Both the position numbers and the translations under genes were made by a program. From an uncultured Clostridia bacterium (GTDB lineage Bacteria; Bacillota_A; Clostridia; Oscillospirales; Acutalibacteraceae), in the NCBI GenBank assembly GCA_937891215.1, contig CALAEU010000044.1, forward strand, positions 1-7,134: a DNA stretch of 7,134 bases, read 5' to 3'. Position 1 is the first letter of the stretch. Each line of letters opens with the position of its first letter. The notes beneath the pieces are model-generated. The model was not told the DNA's origin and searched no databases. It was given only the letters and a program-made list of their open reading frames with translations. This document shows positions 5,370-7,134 of the stretch, piece after piece.

Positions 5370-6704
5370 TTATTTTTTATATAATTCAATTTCTAAGCCA
5401 TCTTTTACAATGGTTCGATTTAGGTCTAATTTAATTAGATTGATATTCGTTATTTTTATGTAGGTAATAATATCTGTATTAGATATTCCCCAAAATTGTG
5501 TATTTGCCAAATCCCCATAAGATTTAATGCCTTTTCCTATTCTATTTGAAAAAACATTATACTTTAAGTGTTCTCCAAATACGTCATATTCATACACTTG
5601 ACCTGTTTGGGTCATAACAATATATTTTGCGGATTCTGTGATTTCAATTCCGTAGAAGTCATTATTGATTGCAATTCTAGCTGTAAAGGAAACAGCATCA
5701 TCAGATAGTGGTGTTAGACTTACGTTCGTTACTTGAACATAGGAATTTAATTCATCGATGTACTCGTTTCCTATTTCGTCAACATGTAAAAAATTTTGTT
5801 TGAATTTTGCTAACTCAATATCATATTCTTTTTTGTTATTAGAAATTGAATTAGAGTAGAAAATAAAGCAACCGATAGAGAAAATAATAGCTAAAACAAT
5901 ACTTTTTCGCCTTGTTTTTTTAGTACGGTTCTGTGCTTTTTCTAATAACTTTCTCTCGTTTTGGATGAATTCTTTTTGTCTTTCTAATTCTGTGTTTGAT
6001 TTAGTAATCCAATCAGTTTTTTCCTGTTCTACTTCTGCAATTTTTTCCTTTAATTCTAAAATAAAAGGATTAACCCAAGCAGAAAAAGATTGTTCTATAC
6101 CATCAATAATAACCGTTTCTTTCATTTGTGAATATGGCGTTAATTGGCTAAATATGTTGTCAATTTTTTCTGTGGAGAACATAGTACTGCTATGAGAAAA
6201 ACTATTATTTAAATTTTTTTGAATGTTTGATAATGTGCAAAGTTCTATTTCAGGATTTGAGTTGGTTACTTTTATTTCGCAATCATCATTTGTAAAAACG
6301 ATAAATGATTTGATTGGAATATTTGGAAACAGTTCTTTTATTGCCTTTATATGATATTCGTTTTGTTGCATTGGATTTTTAAAAGTGTTGTTTTTTACTG
6401 TTCGAAAATATTGAGTCCAAATACTATCAGAACTTTTTCCGTAAATTGTTCCTTTGTAATGTTTGATTTCAAAAATATACAAACCAGTTTCGTGTATTAA
6501 AATTAAATCTATTTCAGTTGTCTTGCCAGGACTAACTGGAACATTTAAGTTCATGAGAATTTTACACGTGCCAGGAATGTTCTTGTATAATTCACAAAAT
6601 ACAAGGTATTCTCCGTAATATCCTTTTCCTCGTTCATCCCATAAGAGTTTTTGCTCTTCAATATTTACATTAGTAAGTTCATTGTATATTTTATTTATAT
6701 CCAT
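5370..6704 (-). CDS. NERD-domain protein with coiled coil and one transmembrane helix
   Basis: The 444-residue product begins with a NERD (nuclease-related) domain at about 25-140. It shows the conserved GYYGEY (28-33), the acidic EIDLIL (64-69) and the E-x-K motif FEIKHYKG (78-85), followed by KNPMQQNEYHIKAI (109-122). Glu32, Asp66, Glu79 and Lys81 match the active-site pattern of PD-(D/E)xK-like nucleases. Residues 215-258 are a charged coiled coil, then KKTRRK (262-267) precedes a single helix (269-284). The positive-inside rule puts the NERD domain in the cytoplasm and the last 160 residues outside. This C-terminal part is beta-rich in look and unrecognised. ATG 6704 is chosen because AAGGAG (complement of 6712-6717) lies 7 bp upstream and the promoter -10 lies between it and the longer TTG start at 6749. 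It is a monocistronic gene facing dcd, flanked by non-coding DNA, as is common for accessory genes. A role in DNA processing or defence is inferred only. Confidence 0.82.
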   Translation of the reverse strand: MDINKIYNELTNVNIEEQKLLWDERGKGYYGEYLVFCELYKNIPGTCKILMNLNVPVSPGKTTEIDLILIHETGLYIFEIKHYKGTIYGKSSDSIWTQYFRTVKNNTFKNPMQQNEYHIKAIKELFPNIPIKSFIVFTNDDCEIKVTNSNPEIELCTLSNIQKNLNNSFSHSSTMFSTEKIDNIFSQLTPYSQMKETVIIDGIEQSFSAWVNPFILELKEKIAEVEQEKTDWITKSNTELERQKEFIQNERKLLEKAQNRTKKTRRKSIVLAIIFSIGCFIFYSNSISNNKKEYDIELAKFKQNFLHVDEIGNEYIDELNSYVQVTNVSLTPLSDDAVSFTARIAINNDFYGIEITESAKYIVMTQTGQVYEYDVFGEHLKYNVFSNRIGKGIKSYGDLANTQFWGISNTDIITYIKITNINLIKLDLNRTIVKDGLEIELYKK

Positions 6705-6736
6705 TTTAATTCTCCTTGGTTGTATTTCATGCTTTA

Positions 6737-6765
6737 ATTCTATCACCAAATAGTAAATATCACAA
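6737..6765 (-). promoter_or_regulatory. promoter of the NERD gene
   Basis: On the minus strand TTGTGA (complement of 6760-6765), a 17-bp spacer and TAGAAT (complement of 6737-6742) form a sigma-A promoter with an extended -10 TGA. Transcription would start near 6730, leaving a leader of about 26 nt with an ideal RBS. Confidence 0.6.
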
Positions 6766-7134
6766 GGAAAAGTTTTATCGGCAGCTGAGAAAAAATCTGC
6801 GAGTTGAAGTAAAAAAGTTAGTCAGGAAAATAAAAAAGTTATCAAAAAGCAAAACGAAAATGCAACCGAGAGTGAACAAAAAATTTTATTTAATAACACC
6901 TGTTCGCCCAGAATTGAGCGAGTGAATTGAAAATAGAATACAGACCACCATAGGAGAAAAATACGGAATTTGGCACGAATTTGGGCAAATATACGAAAGC
7001 AGATGTTTGTCAGAGTGTGGTGATATATTAGGGTGAAATAAGTTATCCGAACCTGCCTTAAAGCAAATCTTTTTATGTCTTTTCGGCGTTTCGGTCTTGC
7101 AAGGCGACAGCCTTACTGCACCCTCAACACCAAA
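6766..7134. other. right-end stretch with no supportable gene
   Basis: Positions 6790-6890 are strongly A-rich on the plus strand. One frame (6808-6930) stays open for 40 codons with a lysine- and glutamate-rich reading (KKVSQENKKVIKKQNE...), preceded by a stop, without start or RBS. It could be the worn tail of a gene. A tandem pair of GAATTTGG sits near 6966-6985 with an 11-bp step. From about 7080 the GC rises, with a small perfect hairpin AAGGC-GACA-GCCTT (7101-7114). On the minus strand a frame is open from the window edge to a stop at 6886-6888 (82 codons). Its composition, rich in Cys, His and Pro, is not convincing. Confidence 0.45.

Noticed and set aside
6705..6749. Upstream TTG start adding 15 residues to the NERD protein
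   Set aside because: It lies upstream of the transcription start predicted from the -10 at 6737-6742, while ATG 6704 has an ideal AAGGAG.
6716..6925. Plus-strand basic frame of 69 codons
   Set aside because: It starts at a TTG without RBS, overlaps the NERD gene promoter, and its lysines come from the A-rich tract.
6886..7134. Minus-strand open frame reaching the right edge as a gene
   Set aside because: No domain or start recognised, and the amino-acid make-up is unlike the neighbouring genes; kept only as a possibility in the region note.

Overview
The window looks like chromosomal DNA of an uncultured, low-GC Gram-positive bacterium, most likely a gut-type member of the Clostridia. The evidence is AT-rich genes, heavy use of AGA, TTA and AAA codons, strong AAGGAG-type ribosome binding sites, consensus TTGACA/TATAAT-like promoters, and products typical of that class. 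No rRNA, tRNA, riboswitch or CRISPR array was seen.

Left edge (1-465): this part has visibly higher GC. It carries a decayed C-terminal end of what looks like a tyrosine recombinase, a long perfect hairpin at its stop codon, and an intact promoter and RBS that drive only the first 46 codons of a CE6/SASA-type acetylesterase. At about 465/466 the esterase stops abruptly and runs head-on into the 3' part of an ABC permease gene. That permease has also lost its natural end, so this is a genuine recombination breakpoint or an assembly chimera.

Middle (414-4876): two divergent units share a 292-bp control region. Leftward is an ABC exporter pair (ATPase then permease, overlapping by 26 bp). Rightward is a two-gene operon of a secreted metallophosphoesterase and a dCTP deaminase (17-bp gap), closed by a good intrinsic terminator. 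The control region holds a near-perfect promoter for the rightward operon, three TCTTAA repeats at helical spacing upstream of it (PHO-box-like), and a 9+9 bp inverted repeat placed as an operator for the ABC pair.

Right (4877-7134): directly after the dcd terminator lies an unusual array of eight copies of the octamer ACTTCATT, five forward and then three inverted. They are separated by tiny palindromes, including the exact sequence GCGAAGC, known as an exceptionally stable DNA mini-hairpin. About 330 bp of non-coding DNA with repeated ATTCCA follows. Next is a leftward single gene with its own promoter, encoding a NERD nuclease-like domain, a coiled coil, one membrane helix and an unrecognised C-terminal domain. 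The last 370 bp hold no gene I can support.

The genes do not form one pathway. The best candidates for something undescribed are the hairpin/octamer array (REP-like in logic, but not a family I can name) and the membrane-anchored NERD protein next to it, which has the look of an accessory, possibly defensive, gene.
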